Of a stretch of 64,000 nucleotides of DNA, positions 1 to 8,115 are shown piece by piece; the stretch's first letter is position 1; the number at the start of each line of letters is the position of its first letter. The translations under genes and the position numbers were made by a program. The stretch lies in assembly GCA_910579275.1 (NCBI GenBank), contig CAJTTO010000020.1, positions 6,797 to 70,796 on the forward strand, in the 5' to 3' direction. The notes below the pieces were generated by a model. That model ran no database searches, was not told the origin of the DNA, and saw only the letters and a list, made by a program, of their open reading frames with translations. This DNA is from an uncultured Lachnospiraceae bacterium. Lineage in GTDB: Bacteria > Bacillota > Clostridia > Lachnospirales > Lachnospiraceae.

Positions 1-1120
1 CTGTATGTTCTTTTGTGGAAGTTTTGATAACACGCACAAGCCCACTATTAAATGACACAGATGTCATTTTTTTAACAATATCCTCCTCGGTGACAACCTG
101 TTCCAAATCCGTCTTATTTAATAAAACAATCACTTTTTTTCCGGCTATCAGTTTCATTATCTCATCATCATTCTCATCCAGCCGACAGGACGCGTCAACT
201 ACATATAAAATCAAATCCGCATTTCCGGCATATTTCCGCGCTTTCTCAACACCGATTTTCTCAACCTCGTCATTTGTATCACGAATACCAGCAGTGTCAA
301 TCATATTCAAACCGATTCCATGCAGCTTTATGGATTCTTCCAACACGTCCCTTGTTGTTCCGGCAAAACCGGTGACAATCGCTTTTTCTTCTCCGACGAG
401 GATATTAAGCAGCGAAGACTTTCCCGCATTCGGTTTTCCGACAATAACTGTATTGATACCGTCCTTCAGCACTTTACCATTCTCTGCGCTGTCAACCAAT
501 TTCTCTAATTGTCTGTTTATTCTGACTGCCTTTTCTTCAAGTTTTTTCGTATAACCCTCAAGACTGATATGCTCCGGATCATCAAGTGCAGACTCAATAA
601 AAGCAATTTCGTACAGAATTTCTTCGCGCAGAGAACGAACCTTGTCCGAGACAGATCCTTTCAACTGCCTCACAGAAGACTTCAGGGCAAATTCATTTTT
701 TGCATGAATCACATCCATGACGGCTTCCGCCTTGGACAAATCTATCCTGCCATTCAAAAATGCCCTTTTGGTAAACTCTCCCGGTTCCGCCAGTCTGCAC
801 CCGTTTTTTAGAACAACATCCAATATCTTATGCATCACAAGAATGCCGCCGTGACAGTCTATCTCTACAGTATTTTCCTTCGTGTACGTATTCGGCGCTT
901 TCATTACAACAGCCATCACTTCATCTACCAATTCATCACCATCATATATATATCCATAATGAATCGTGTGGCTTTCAACATCAATAAGCCTTTTTTTATT
1001 GTTTCTGGAACGATAGATCCTGTCTGCTGTCTCTATTGCGTTTTCCCCGCTAATCCTGATAATACCGATTCCCGAATCACTGACTGCTGTGGCAATCGCT
1101 GCAATGGTATCTGATTTCAT
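1..1120 (-). CDS. mnmE: tRNA modification GTPase MnmE, 3' end cut by window
   Basis: MnmE works with MnmG to install the cmnm5 group on wobble uridine of certain tRNAs. The reverse strand reads MKSDTIAAIATAVSDSGIGI from an ATG at 1120, preceded by AGGAGG; the upstream ATG at 1127 runs straight into a stop, so this start is firm. The visible 373 codons hold the N-terminal folate-binding domain, the helical domain and the inserted G domain: G1 GKPNAGKSS (about residue 226), G3 DTAG (about 275) and G4 NKTD (about 333). The family is about 455 aa long, so the C-terminal part with the catalytic CxGK tail lies outside the window. It is the last gene of the minus-strand rpmH-rnpA-yidD-yidC-jag-mnmE block, the standard arrangement beside a Firmicutes origin. 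Confidence 0.96.
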   Translation of the reverse strand, partial: MKSDTIAAIATAVSDSGIGIIRISGENAIETADRIYRSRNNKKRLIDVESHTIHYGYIYDGDELVDEVMAVVMKAPNTYTKENTVEIDCHGGILVMHKILDVVLKNGCRLAEPGEFTKRAFLNGRIDLSKAEAVMDVIHAKNEFALKSSVRQLKGSVSDKVRSLREEILYEIAFIESALDDPEHISLEGYTKKLEEKAVRINRQLEKLVDSAENGKVLKDGINTVIVGKPNAGKSSLLNILVGEEKAIVTGFAGTTRDVLEESIKLHGIGLNMIDTAGIRDTNDEVEKIGVEKARKYAGNADLILYVVDASCRLDENDDEIMKLIAGKKVIVLLNKTDLEQVVTEEDIVKKMTSVSFNSGLVRVIKTSTKEHT

Positions 1121-1160
1121 TGATGCATTCCTCCTGATTTCCCATATCCTTGCACATGAA

Positions 1161-1188
1161 AATGAACCTTGATACTTCAAGGTTCATT
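1161..1188 (-). terminator. hairpin between jag and mnmE
   Basis: Perfect 12-bp arms AATGAACCTTGA and TCAAGGTTCATT with a 4-nt loop lie just after the jag stop. Only a short T run follows on the minus strand, so it may be a weak terminator or an mRNA-stabilising hairpin. Confidence 0.6.
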
Positions 1189-1201
1189 CTATCATAACCG
1201 A

Positions 1202-2062
1202 TTAGTCCTGTTCAACTGCTTCCGCTGTATTTTCTACATTGTCACGACTGTAGTTTTTATTTCTGTCTCTGTTGTAATCCCTATTGTAGTTTCTGTTGCC
1301 ATTGTAACCCCTGTTCCCGCGGTAACCTCTGTTATCACCGTAACCGCTGTCCCTCTTCGGAGTTACGACAACACGCCGGAACGGCTCGTCACCTTCACTG
1401 TGTGTTGTGACATACCTGTCATTTTGGAGGGCTGAATGAATAATTCTTCTTTCATATGGATTCATAGGCTCCAGCGATACCGGTCTTCTTGTCCTCTTTA
1501 CTTTATAGGAAATATTTTTAGCAAGATTTTCAAGTGTCTCCTTGCGTCTCTGCCTGTAATTTTCCGTGTCAACCTTAACTTTTATATACTCGGTTGTGCC
1601 TTTGTTAATCACAAGCGAAATCAAATACTGAAGCGAATCAAGCGTCTGTCCTCTTTTTCCAATCAAAACACCCATCTCGTCACCGCTAAGTTCCACTTCA
1701 AGGGAGCGCAGGGAATCATTATATTTTGTAGAAATCTCCACGGCAAGGTCCATGGCGGCAAATACATCCGTCAAAAACTTCTTGGATACGCCTTCCACGT
1801 CCACATCCTCAATTTCTGCCGCTGCAGCTTTGACACTGGCAATAATTGGCGTCTCGGAAAGCTTTACAGGTTCAATGACCTCCTCGTTTTCTTCTTTTAC
1901 CCTTGCTTTTATTATGGCAGGCCTTGCACCAATTCCAAGGATGCCCGACTTTCCTTCATCAATTACTTCATAGTCAAGCTTGTCACTCGGTATCGAAAAA
2001 TGTCTGCACGCTTCTGTTATGGCATCATTTTTCGTTTTCCCTTTAAACTCTATAAAATCCAT
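1202..2062 (-). CDS. jag: Jag/KhpB RNA-binding protein (SpoIIIJ-associated)
   Basis: Jag (KhpB) is a cytoplasmic RNA-binding protein encoded next to YidC in Firmicutes. The product of about 286 aa shows the Jag N-terminal domain (DFIEFKGKTKNDAITEA), an acidic linker, a KH domain with GKRGQTLDSLQYL, and an R3H domain (PMNPYERRIIHSAL). Several in-frame ATGs are close together; the one at 2062 is chosen because GGGGGA sits 7 nt upstream and it matches the usual family N-terminus. The C-terminal tail of about 40 residues is unusual: low-complexity, rich in Gly, Asn, Tyr, Arg and Asp, with repeats such as YRGNRGYNGNRNYNRDYNRD. Such a tail resembles RGG-like RNA-binding disordered segments. The gene lies 77 nt downstream of yidC in the same block. 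Confidence 0.93.
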   Translation of the reverse strand: MDFIEFKGKTKNDAITEACRHFSIPSDKLDYEVIDEGKSGILGIGARPAIIKARVKEENEEVIEPVKLSETPIIASVKAAAAEIEDVDVEGVSKKFLTDVFAAMDLAVEISTKYNDSLRSLEVELSGDEMGVLIGKRGQTLDSLQYLISLVINKGTTEYIKVKVDTENYRQRRKETLENLAKNISYKVKRTRRPVSLEPMNPYERRIIHSALQNDRYVTTHSEGDEPFRRVVVTPKRDSGYGDNRGYRGNRGYNGNRNYNRDYNRDRNKNYSRDNVENTAEAVEQD

Positions 2063-2139
2063 TTCCATTTCCCCCATTTCCCATCATTATCATATTCAAA
2101 TCATCATTTGCATCAGAGTGCATAATCTTTGATTTCACG

Positions 2140-3471
2140 TTATTTTCTCTCATTGTATTGCTTTACCATATTTGCTTTTGACGCCAAACTTCCGGGCTTT
2201 GCATTATTATTATAATACTCCGTGGATTTCCTCAGCTCCTCCGCTTTTTCCTCATCTGTCTTGAAAGCTTTTTTTGCCGAAGTATTTTGATAAGAAGTCT
2301 TGGAAGTTAAATTTTTTGTGTTTGTCCTTGCGGCTGCCTGAAGCTTTGCCGGATCAATCCCCTGTTTTTTTAACTTTTCTTTATATCGCTCAACATTCTT
2401 TTCGATTTCCGCGTCTACATCCATGGCGTCAATGTGTTTGTTAATTGCAATTTGCTGAATACTGCGCACAACGGCACCAATAACCCAGTACAGACCCATA
2501 CCGGCAGGAAGCGTGAGACAGAACCACGCCGACATAATCGGCATAACCGTATTCATCGTTTTCATGGACTGCTGCATTGCCTCTGCCGTGTCGCTTGTGG
2601 GCTGCTTCTTTTTATCCTTATTGTCCGTCGTTGCAGCCTGCGGCATAAGCTTATAATTAATCCACTGTGTGACAGCAGCAAGCACCGGAATCGCAACCGC
2701 GCCGACAACAAGAAGCATATTTCCCGCATCCATGGCAGTTTTTATCGTATCCATAGGGGAATTCCCTATGTTGAGTCCGAGAAAATTGTTGTAGGTATCA
2801 ATCAGTCCTTTTTCACCACCGCTTGTCAGAATAAGGCGTCCATTGTAAGTAAGGTCTGCAAGACCAAATTTTGCGGAGATATCCGCCATATCGGCACTTG
2901 ACAATTTATTCAAGGTATCAATAATGGCGTTCCGTTCATTAATCCCAAAATTCTTGGTAAACGGCATCGCTGCAGACATTGCCATGATTGTCTCAACGCC
3001 ATCTGATGCCTGCACAATCTTGTCCGCCAGCACGCCGAAAGCCTCTCCAATCTTGCTGACATAGGCAGGCATTGCATAGATAACACGATAAAGCGCAAGC
3101 AGAATCGGCATCTGTATCAAAAGCTGCAGACAGCTTCCGGTCGGAGATACACCATATTTTGCATAAACCGCCTTTGTCTCCTGATTGAGCGCCATCATGG
3201 ACGCCTGATCCTGTTTTCCCTTATACTTCGCCTGTATTGCCTGTATCTCGGGATTCATCCGCGCAGACAGCTTAGAAAATTTCTGCTGCTTAATCGTGAG
3301 CGGCATCAAGAGCAAATAAATAACAATTGTAAATAAAATAATAGATAAACCGATATTTGGAATGCCAATCAAATTAAGAAACTCGAAAATGAAATTCATA
3401 ATCAAGCCCAAAAGCTGGACAATATACTTAAATATCGGAGTTGAATTCTGCGTTAACAGCATCAAATCCAT
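2140..3471 (-). CDS. yidC: membrane protein insertase YidC/OxaA (SpoIIIJ type)
   Basis: YidC inserts and folds membrane proteins alone or with SecYEG. The 443-aa product has the Oxa1-type transmembrane core, starting at IGIPNIGLSIILFTIVIYLL, followed by the cytoplasmic coiled hairpin (KFSKLSARMNPEIQAIQAKY) and GVSPTGSCLQLLIQMPIL. An insertion of about 90 residues between the second and third core helices makes it longer than Bacillus SpoIIIJ (about 260 aa); this is common in Clostridia. There is no lipobox, unlike Bacillus paralogues. The C-terminus is a basic soluble tail. AGGAGGAG precedes the ATG. It lies 15 nt after yidD and is probably cotranscribed with it. Confidence 0.95.
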   Translation of the reverse strand: MDLMLLTQNSTPIFKYIVQLLGLIMNFIFEFLNLIGIPNIGLSIILFTIVIYLLLMPLTIKQQKFSKLSARMNPEIQAIQAKYKGKQDQASMMALNQETKAVYAKYGVSPTGSCLQLLIQMPILLALYRVIYAMPAYVSKIGEAFGVLADKIVQASDGVETIMAMSAAMPFTKNFGINERNAIIDTLNKLSSADMADISAKFGLADLTYNGRLILTSGGEKGLIDTYNNFLGLNIGNSPMDTIKTAMDAGNMLLVVGAVAIPVLAAVTQWINYKLMPQAATTDNKDKKKQPTSDTAEAMQQSMKTMNTVMPIMSAWFCLTLPAGMGLYWVIGAVVRSIQQIAINKHIDAMDVDAEIEKNVERYKEKLKKQGIDPAKLQAAARTNTKNLTSKTSYQNTSAKKAFKTDEEKAEELRKSTEYYNNNAKPGSLASKANMVKQYNERK

Positions 3472-3486
3472 TTCACTCCTCCTAAA

Positions 3487-3759
3487 TTAAAACTTATAAA
3501 AAGTTTTTGTTCTCTTTTTTTTCTTATTATTATAATTCCTATAATCAATAGAAGGAACGGGATCGTACCCTCCCTTTGAAAAAGGATTGCACCGGAGTAT
3601 TCTCCAAATACAAAGCAATCCGCCTTTCACAGCGCCATACCGCTCTATTGCCTCCAATCCATATTGCGAACACGACGGAAAATACGGGCATTTTGTAGAC
3701 TTTAACGGCGATAAATATTTTTTGTAAAACCGAATCAGGCACATAAAAAATTTCTTCAT
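3487..3759 (-). CDS. yidD: membrane protein insertion efficiency factor YidD
   Basis: YidD is a small peripheral membrane protein that assists YidC-dependent insertion. The 90-aa product matches the family from end to end: an N-terminal amphipathic segment (IRFYKKYLSPL), the conserved CPYFPSCSQYGLEAIERYG with three cysteines counting the later LRCNPFSKGGYDPVP, and a short basic tail. The start at 3759 has a GAAGGTGAT ribosome binding site. It sits between rnpA (17 nt gap) and yidC (15 nt gap), the usual position. Confidence 0.95.
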   Translation of the reverse strand: MKKFFMCLIRFYKKYLSPLKSTKCPYFPSCSQYGLEAIERYGAVKGGLLCIWRILRCNPFSKGGYDPVPSIDYRNYNNKKKKRTKTFYKF

Positions 3760-3776
3760 AATGCTATCACCTTCAA

Positions 3777-4157
3777 CTATTTCCGATGCACCGCGTCACT
3801 GCTTTTACAGGCAGTTTGACCGCCAATCAATATTTTGTGAAGCTTTGATAAATGAAGCAGTGCACTTTCTATCTCTGAATATTTCGCGTCCTTTGCACTG
3901 ATTCTTGCGACAACCACTATGTCCAAGCCACAGCGAAACATGTCCTCATGCAGTCTGTAGCTTTCTCTTACCAGTCTGGTAAAATGATGTCTAATAACGC
4001 TGTTTCCAACCTTTTTGCTAACTGAAATCCCAAGTCTGTTTTTATCTAATCCATTTTCCAATACATACATCACAATATACTTGTTCGCAAAACTTTTTCT
4101 TTTGCCATAAACATTCTTAAAATCTCTGTTGCTTTTCAATGATTCCGAAAATTTCAT
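3777..4157 (-). CDS. rnpA: ribonuclease P protein component
   Basis: RnpA is the protein subunit of RNase P, which matures tRNA 5' ends. The product of about 126 aa begins MKFSESLKSNRDFKNVYGKR and has the family RNA-binding signature NRLGISVSKKVGNSVIRHHF. The ATG at 4157 is preferred over an upstream in-frame ATG because GGGGGA lies 7 nt upstream and the sequence aligns with normal RnpA N-termini. The final 18 residues or so (GGQTACKSSDAVHRK) are a variable tail. It follows rpmH, but a hairpin with a T7 tract and a structured repeat lie between the two. Confidence 0.94.
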   Translation of the reverse strand: MKFSESLKSNRDFKNVYGKRKSFANKYIVMYVLENGLDKNRLGISVSKKVGNSVIRHHFTRLVRESYRLHEDMFRCGLDIVVVARISAKDAKYSEIESALLHLSKLHKILIGGQTACKSSDAVHRK

Positions 4158-4211
4158 TAAATCCCCCATTCCTGCCAAAGTCCGTGAATTTGGGATTCAT
4201 CTTCCCTTTCT

Positions 4212-4270
4212 GGTCACACCGGACATCCGTCAGTTTGCTGACATTCTTCCTATGGACGCCCGTGTACATA
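4212..4270. repeat. terminator-associated structured repeat, copy 1
   Basis: In this segment an outer stem (CACACCGGACATCC with GGACGCCCGTGTAC, using G-U pairs and one bulge) encloses a small hairpin (GTCAG-TTTG-CTGAC) and an unpaired ATTCTTCCT. It abuts the A7/T7 side of the rpmH terminator. Copies with the same layout occur at 43210-43267, partly at 46389-46437, and as an end fragment at 59040-59062. The similarity was found by eye. Confidence 0.6.
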
Positions 4271-4271
4271 G

Positions 4272-4296
4272 AAAAAAAGGTCACAAATATGTGACC
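4272..4296 (-). terminator. rpmH-rnpA intergenic terminator or attenuator
   Basis: On the minus strand the arms GGTCACA and TGTGACC are followed by T7, immediately after the rpmH stop. Partial readthrough would set the rpmH:rnpA ratio. Confidence 0.75.
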
Positions 4297-4302
4297 TATA
4301 AA

Positions 4303-4437
4303 CTATGCAGATAATCTCTTTCTTCCTTTTGCACGTCTTGCAGCTAAAACTTTTCTTCCGCCCGGTGTGCTCATTCTGGCTCTAAAACCATGAACCTTGC
4401 TTCTCTGTCTTTTCTTTGGCTGATATGTCATTTTCAT
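4303..4437 (-). CDS. rpmH: 50S ribosomal protein L34
   Basis: The 44-aa product begins MKMTYQPKKRQRSKVHGFRA and ends RRAKGRKRLSA, which matches bacterial L34 throughout. L34 is a highly basic protein of the large subunit. AGGAGGTG lies about 10 nt upstream of the ATG at 4437. It is the first gene of the minus-strand block running away from oriC. Confidence 0.97.
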   Translation of the reverse strand: MKMTYQPKKRQRSKVHGFRARMSTPGGRKVLAARRAKGRKRLSA

Positions 4438-4469
4438 ACCCGAAACACCTCCTTCTCAATTACCTATAC

Positions 4470-4515
4470 AATAGGAGGATAACTGTCCAAACCTACTGTC
4501 TGGCAGTCTCCTATT
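4470..4515 (-). promoter_or_regulatory. possible structured 5' leader of rpmH
   Basis: An imperfect inverted repeat (AATAGGAGGATAACTG against CAGTCTCCTATT) sits about 14 nt upstream of the rpmH ribosome binding site. It would fold as a long hairpin in the leader mRNA. A role in L34 autoregulation is only a guess. Confidence 0.4.
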
Positions 4516-4599
4516 CATTTCAATAATACTCATATTGTGACGTAAACGATATACTGCTAATATCTGTCAAGTATTAGAAAATATCATAACGATTATATA

Positions 4600-5060
4600 A
4601 TATAAGAATATTGAAGTCAAGAAAAATAATCATAAAAATGCGGCAGCTGCTACCGAAGAAATAAAAAAATTACAGCATTCACAAGATTTCCACAGGAAAG
4701 TGCACACAATCCACACAATAACCACTTTATCCACAAATTGTGGTTAACTTGTGGATATCTCGTTGAAAAAAAGAGTATAAAAAGTGAAAAATTTTTTAAA
4801 AGCCACAAAATATCAATGTGGATTCTGTATATAAATATTCACATGGTTATCCACAAACTTGTGGATTATCCAATCCTTCAGCAGATAAAAATACGTTTTT
4901 CCACAGCTTTCTAAAAAAGTTATCCACATTATCAACAATTTTTTGGGGATTACGTGAATAAAATCCTTAAAATTGAAAATTTTATTCACATTTGTTTGAT
5001 TTTTTCCCCGATTTGCGTTACTATTAATGTGTATGAGTTTGTTTTTATTAAATTAATTTA
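4600..5060. other. oriC: chromosomal replication origin oriC, main part
   Basis: This gene-free AT-rich stretch between divergent rpmH and dnaA contains clustered DnaA boxes. Three are exact TTATCCACA (4727-4735, 4847-4855, 4920-4928) and there are close matches on the other strand at 4750-4758 (TGTGGATAT) and 4860-4868 (TGTGGATTA). Further partial TGTGGAT/TCCACA motifs are present. A very AT-rich tract (about 4929-5060) between the last box and dnaA is the likely unwinding element. Position, box density and neighbours fit a Firmicutes bipartite origin, whose second part lies after dnaA. Confidence 0.9.
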
Positions 5061-5070
5061 GAGGTATGGC

Positions 5071-6441
5071 ATGAATACAATCAATGACAGATGGAATGAA
5101 ATAAAGGAGATTATCAGGGATCAATATGATTTGACGGCTATTTCATTTAATAGCTGGATCAAACCGTTGCAGTTCTTTAAAGTAGAGGACAATATCGTAA
5201 CAATCCTGATTCCTGAAGAGCAGGCGCCTTTGCTGAAATATATTGAAAAAAATTATTACTTCTATTTTAAAGCAACCATATCCGAGTTGATGAACAAGGA
5301 ATATGACGTTGTTTTTATTACGGAAGACGAAGCGAAGAAATATCATAAGGCAGCCTCCGACGATTCTTCCAAATCAAAAAAGAGCATTAACAATCTCCGT
5401 TATGAAACTGCCAATCTCAACAACAAATATAAATTTGACACCTTTGTCGTTGGAAGCAACAATAAATTTGCACATTCCGCAGCGCTTGCCGTGGCGGAAT
5501 CACCGGGAGAAGCATACAACCCGCTCTATATATATGGAGGCGCCGGTCTTGGAAAAACCCATCTAATGCACTCCATCGGTCATTTTGTACTGGAACAAAA
5601 TCAGAACATGAAAGTTTTGTATGTGACTTCCGAGCAGTTTACGAATGAGGTGATTGAATCCATCCGAAGCGGTAACGCAGCCGCCATGACAAAGCTGCGC
5701 GACAAATACAGAACTGTAGATGTACTCTTGATTGACGACGTACAGTTTATAATAGGAAAGGAGTCAACTCAGGAAGAATTTTTTCATACGTTTAACGTGC
5801 TCCATTCCGCCGGAAAACAGATTATCCTGTCCTCCGACAAACCGCCAAAAGAGATGGAAACTTTAGAAGAACGTTTCCGCTCCCGTTTTGAATGGGGACT
5901 CATTGCAGATATTCAGCCGCCGGATTATGAAACCCGTATGGCTATCCTGCGCAAAAACGCAGAGACATACGACAAGGAAATCGACGACGAAATTATACAG
6001 TATATTGCAACAAACATTAAATCAAATATCCGCGAGCTTGAAGGTGCACTCAACAAAGTCATGGCAAACGCAAGGCTCAACAAACAGGAGCTGACGCTTG
6101 CACTCGCAGAGGACGCCTTGAAGGATGTCATCTATCCGGATCAGGTGCGCGAAGTGACTCCGACCCTCATTATTGATGTCGTGTCAGATCATTTTAACGT
6201 GTCAAAGGAAAATATTACTTCCAAAAAGCGCAACTCCGAGTATGTTCTCCCTAGGCAGATTATCATGTACCTTTGCCGTGTACTGACAGAGACTTCCCTG
6301 CAGACCATCGCTTCCCTTTTGAGCAAAAAGGATCATACTACAGTCATTCACGGTGTGGAAAAAATTGAGGAAAAAATAAAGACAGATGAGGATTTGAGAA
6401 ATAAGATTGAAATTATCAAGAAAAAAATCTCTCCCTCATAA
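5071..6441 (+). CDS. dnaA: chromosomal replication initiator DnaA
   Basis: DnaA binds the oriC boxes and, in its ATP form, opens the origin and loads the helicase. The 456-aa product has the N-terminal domain I (WNEIKEIIRDQYDLTAISFN), a short variable linker, an AAA+ domain with Walker A GGAGLGKTHLM and Walker B LLIDDVQF, and the C-terminal helix-turn-helix with the DnaA signature DHTTVIHGVEKIEE. Length and layout are normal. GAGGT precedes the ATG. Upstream DnaA boxes make autoregulation likely. Confidence 0.98.
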   Translation: MNTINDRWNEIKEIIRDQYDLTAISFNSWIKPLQFFKVEDNIVTILIPEEQAPLLKYIEKNYYFYFKATISELMNKEYDVVFITEDEAKKYHKAASDDSSKSKKSINNLRYETANLNNKYKFDTFVVGSNNKFAHSAALAVAESPGEAYNPLYIYGGAGLGKTHLMHSIGHFVLEQNQNMKVLYVTSEQFTNEVIESIRSGNAAAMTKLRDKYRTVDVLLIDDVQFIIGKESTQEEFFHTFNVLHSAGKQIILSSDKPPKEMETLEERFRSRFEWGLIADIQPPDYETRMAILRKNAETYDKEIDDEIIQYIATNIKSNIRELEGALNKVMANARLNKQELTLALAEDALKDVIYPDQVREVTPTLIIDVVSDHFNVSKENITSKKRNSEYVLPRQIIMYLCRVLTETSLQTIASLLSKKDHTTVIHGVEKIEEKIKTDEDLRNKIEIIKKKISPS

Positions 6442-6682
6442 ATCCTTAGACAGCAGGAATTGTGAATTACTTTGAATAACTTCATAAAGATTATGAAAGT
6501 TATCCACAGGTTATTTCCCGTCATTGATTCCGCTTTATCAGGGAAAAACTGCGTTATTCACATTTCCACCCCTATTACTACGAATATTAAGAATTATTAT
6601 TTATATATTTATATTTTTTCAAAACCCGCCAGATTTTCAAATAGGAACGTTGATAGATTTTACAGCGAAGGGAGTTATACAC
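6442..6682 (+). other. dnaA-dnaN spacer with a DnaA box
   Basis: The spacer carries one exact TTATCCACA at 6500-6508 followed by an extremely AT-rich tract (about 6580-6640). It is a candidate second half of a bipartite oriC, a dnaN promoter region, or both. Confidence 0.6.
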
Positions 6683-7792
6683 ATGAAAATAATATGTTCT
6701 AAATCAAATCTCTTAAATGGTGTTAACACTGTTGCAAAGGCTGTACCAAGTAAAACTACAATGTCAATACTTGAGTGTATCCTGATTGACACTACAAAAG
6801 GAGAAATTACACTCACTGCAAACGACATGGAATTAGGAATCGAGACTGTCATAGAAGGTGAGATCGTAGAAAAAGGAATTATTGCGCTTGACGCAAGGAT
6901 ATTTCTGGAAATGGTCAGGAAGCTTCCCGATAATGACGTTACAATTCAGACAGATCCTTCTTATAAAACAACTATTACTTGTGAAAAAGCAAAATTTAAC
7001 ATTGTCGGAAAATCGGGTGAAGATTTTTCCTATCTTCCGCAGATTGAACGGTCTGAATCCATCTGTCTTTCACAGTTTAGTCTCAAGGAAGCCGTCAGGC
7101 AGACTATTTTTTCCATTGCAGACAACGGCACCAATAAAATTTTGACAGGTGAACTTTTTGAAATCAAAGAAAATATCATTAAAATTGTATCTTCCGACGG
7201 GCTTCGTATCTCGCTTAGGCGGATTAACCTGAAAAATTCTTACCCGTCCAGAAAAGTGATTGTTCCGGGAAAGACTTTAAATGAAGTGAGTAAAATTCTG
7301 CCCGGCGATGTGGACAGGGATGTCAATATCTTTTTTACGGATAAGCATATTTTATTTGAATTTGACCAGACAACGGTTGTTTCAAGGCTGATAGAGGGCG
7401 ATTACCTGAAGATAGACAATATTCTTTCTGCCGATTATGAGACAAAAGTAAAAATCAATAAAAAGGAATTTCAGAGCTGTATCGACCGCTCAACCCTTCT
7501 TGTCAAGGAGGGAGAAAAAAAGCCCCTTATCTTAAATATTCTGGATGAGGTGATGGAACTGAAAATGAATTCCGTCGTGGGCAGCCTGAATGAGGAAATT
7601 GATATTACGAAGATGGGAAAAGACCTGATGATTGGTTTTGACCCGAAATTTTTAATAGATGCATTAAAAGTAATTGATGACGAGGAAGTGGAGATAAAGC
7701 TTCTCAATTCGAAATCACCTTGTTTTATCAAGGATGATGAGGAGAACTATACCTATTTGATTCTTCCTGTAACATTTAGCTCTTCTAATTAA
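6683..7792 (+). CDS. dnaN: DNA polymerase III beta sliding clamp
   Basis: DnaN forms the ring-shaped clamp that tethers polymerase III to DNA. The open frame extends 53 codons further upstream, but the start at 6683 (MKIICSKSNLLNGVNTVAKA) is chosen because AAGGGAG lies just before it and the sequence matches clamp N-termini. The 369-aa product shows the usual three tandem clamp domains and ends in the typical ENYTYLILPV motif. It is cotranscribed with the yaaA-recF-gyrB-gyrA series. Confidence 0.97.
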   Translation: MKIICSKSNLLNGVNTVAKAVPSKTTMSILECILIDTTKGEITLTANDMELGIETVIEGEIVEKGIIALDARIFLEMVRKLPDNDVTIQTDPSYKTTITCEKAKFNIVGKSGEDFSYLPQIERSESICLSQFSLKEAVRQTIFSIADNGTNKILTGELFEIKENIIKIVSSDGLRISLRRINLKNSYPSRKVIVPGKTLNEVSKILPGDVDRDVNIFFTDKHILFEFDQTTVVSRLIEGDYLKIDNILSADYETKVKINKKEFQSCIDRSTLLVKEGEKKPLILNILDEVMELKMNSVVGSLNEEIDITKMGKDLMIGFDPKFLIDALKVIDDEEVEIKLLNSKSPCFIKDDEENYTYLILPVTFSSSN

Positions 7793-7816
7793 TGGATATG
7801 ACAAAGGAGGACTGTG

Positions 7817-8032
7817 ATGGAGGAAATAAAAATCAGGGATGATTTTATCAAGCTTGGGCAGGCGCTGAAGCTTGCAGGTCTTGTGGAATCGGGCGTCGAT
7901 GCCAAAATGATCATACAGGGCGGACATGTAAAGGTAAACGGCCGCGTGGAGACCCAGAGAGGAAAAAAGCTTGTTGATAATGATGAGGTCAGCTATGAGG
8001 ACAGCACTTTTGTCATCAGGGCAGAGCGCTGA
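7817..8032 (+). CDS. yaaA: S4-domain protein YaaA (RlbA)
   Basis: This 71-aa RNA-binding S4 protein is conserved between dnaN and recF in Firmicutes and implicated in ribosome assembly. The S4 signature is clear: FIKLGQALKLAGLVESGVDA, then GHVKVNGRVETQRGKKL. AAAGGAGG at 7803-7810 supports the ATG at 7817 rather than the GTG three bases before it. It lies 24 nt after dnaN. Confidence 0.92.
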   Translation: MEEIKIRDDFIKLGQALKLAGLVESGVDAKMIIQGGHVKVNGRVETQRGKKLVDNDEVSYEDSTFVIRAER

Positions 8033-8049
8033 AATCGTTTTGCATAGAC

Positions 8050-8087
8050 TGATGCCTGTAGCTGGAAGCCGAAGGCTGAACCGTTAT
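8050..8087. repeat. remnant of the GTAAC-type miniature element
   Basis: The segment GATGCCTGTAGCTGGAAGCC, followed by GAAGGCTGAACCGTTAT, matches the end of the miniature elements at 53638-53715 and 61649-61803. Only one end is recognisable, and no target duplication was found. It lies in the yaaA-recF gap. Confidence 0.5.
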
Positions 8088-8115
8088 GGACTTTTCATGG
8101 AATGAGAGTTAAAGA

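Noticed and set aside
1436..2125. 229-aa plus-strand frame
   Set aside because: It is antisense to jag, with poor composition and no initiation signals.
4129..4314. 61-aa plus-strand frame over rnpA 5' end and the rpmH gap
   Set aside because: Its similarity to a frame at 46278-46460 comes from the shared structured repeat; there is no ribosome binding site and it overlaps rnpA.
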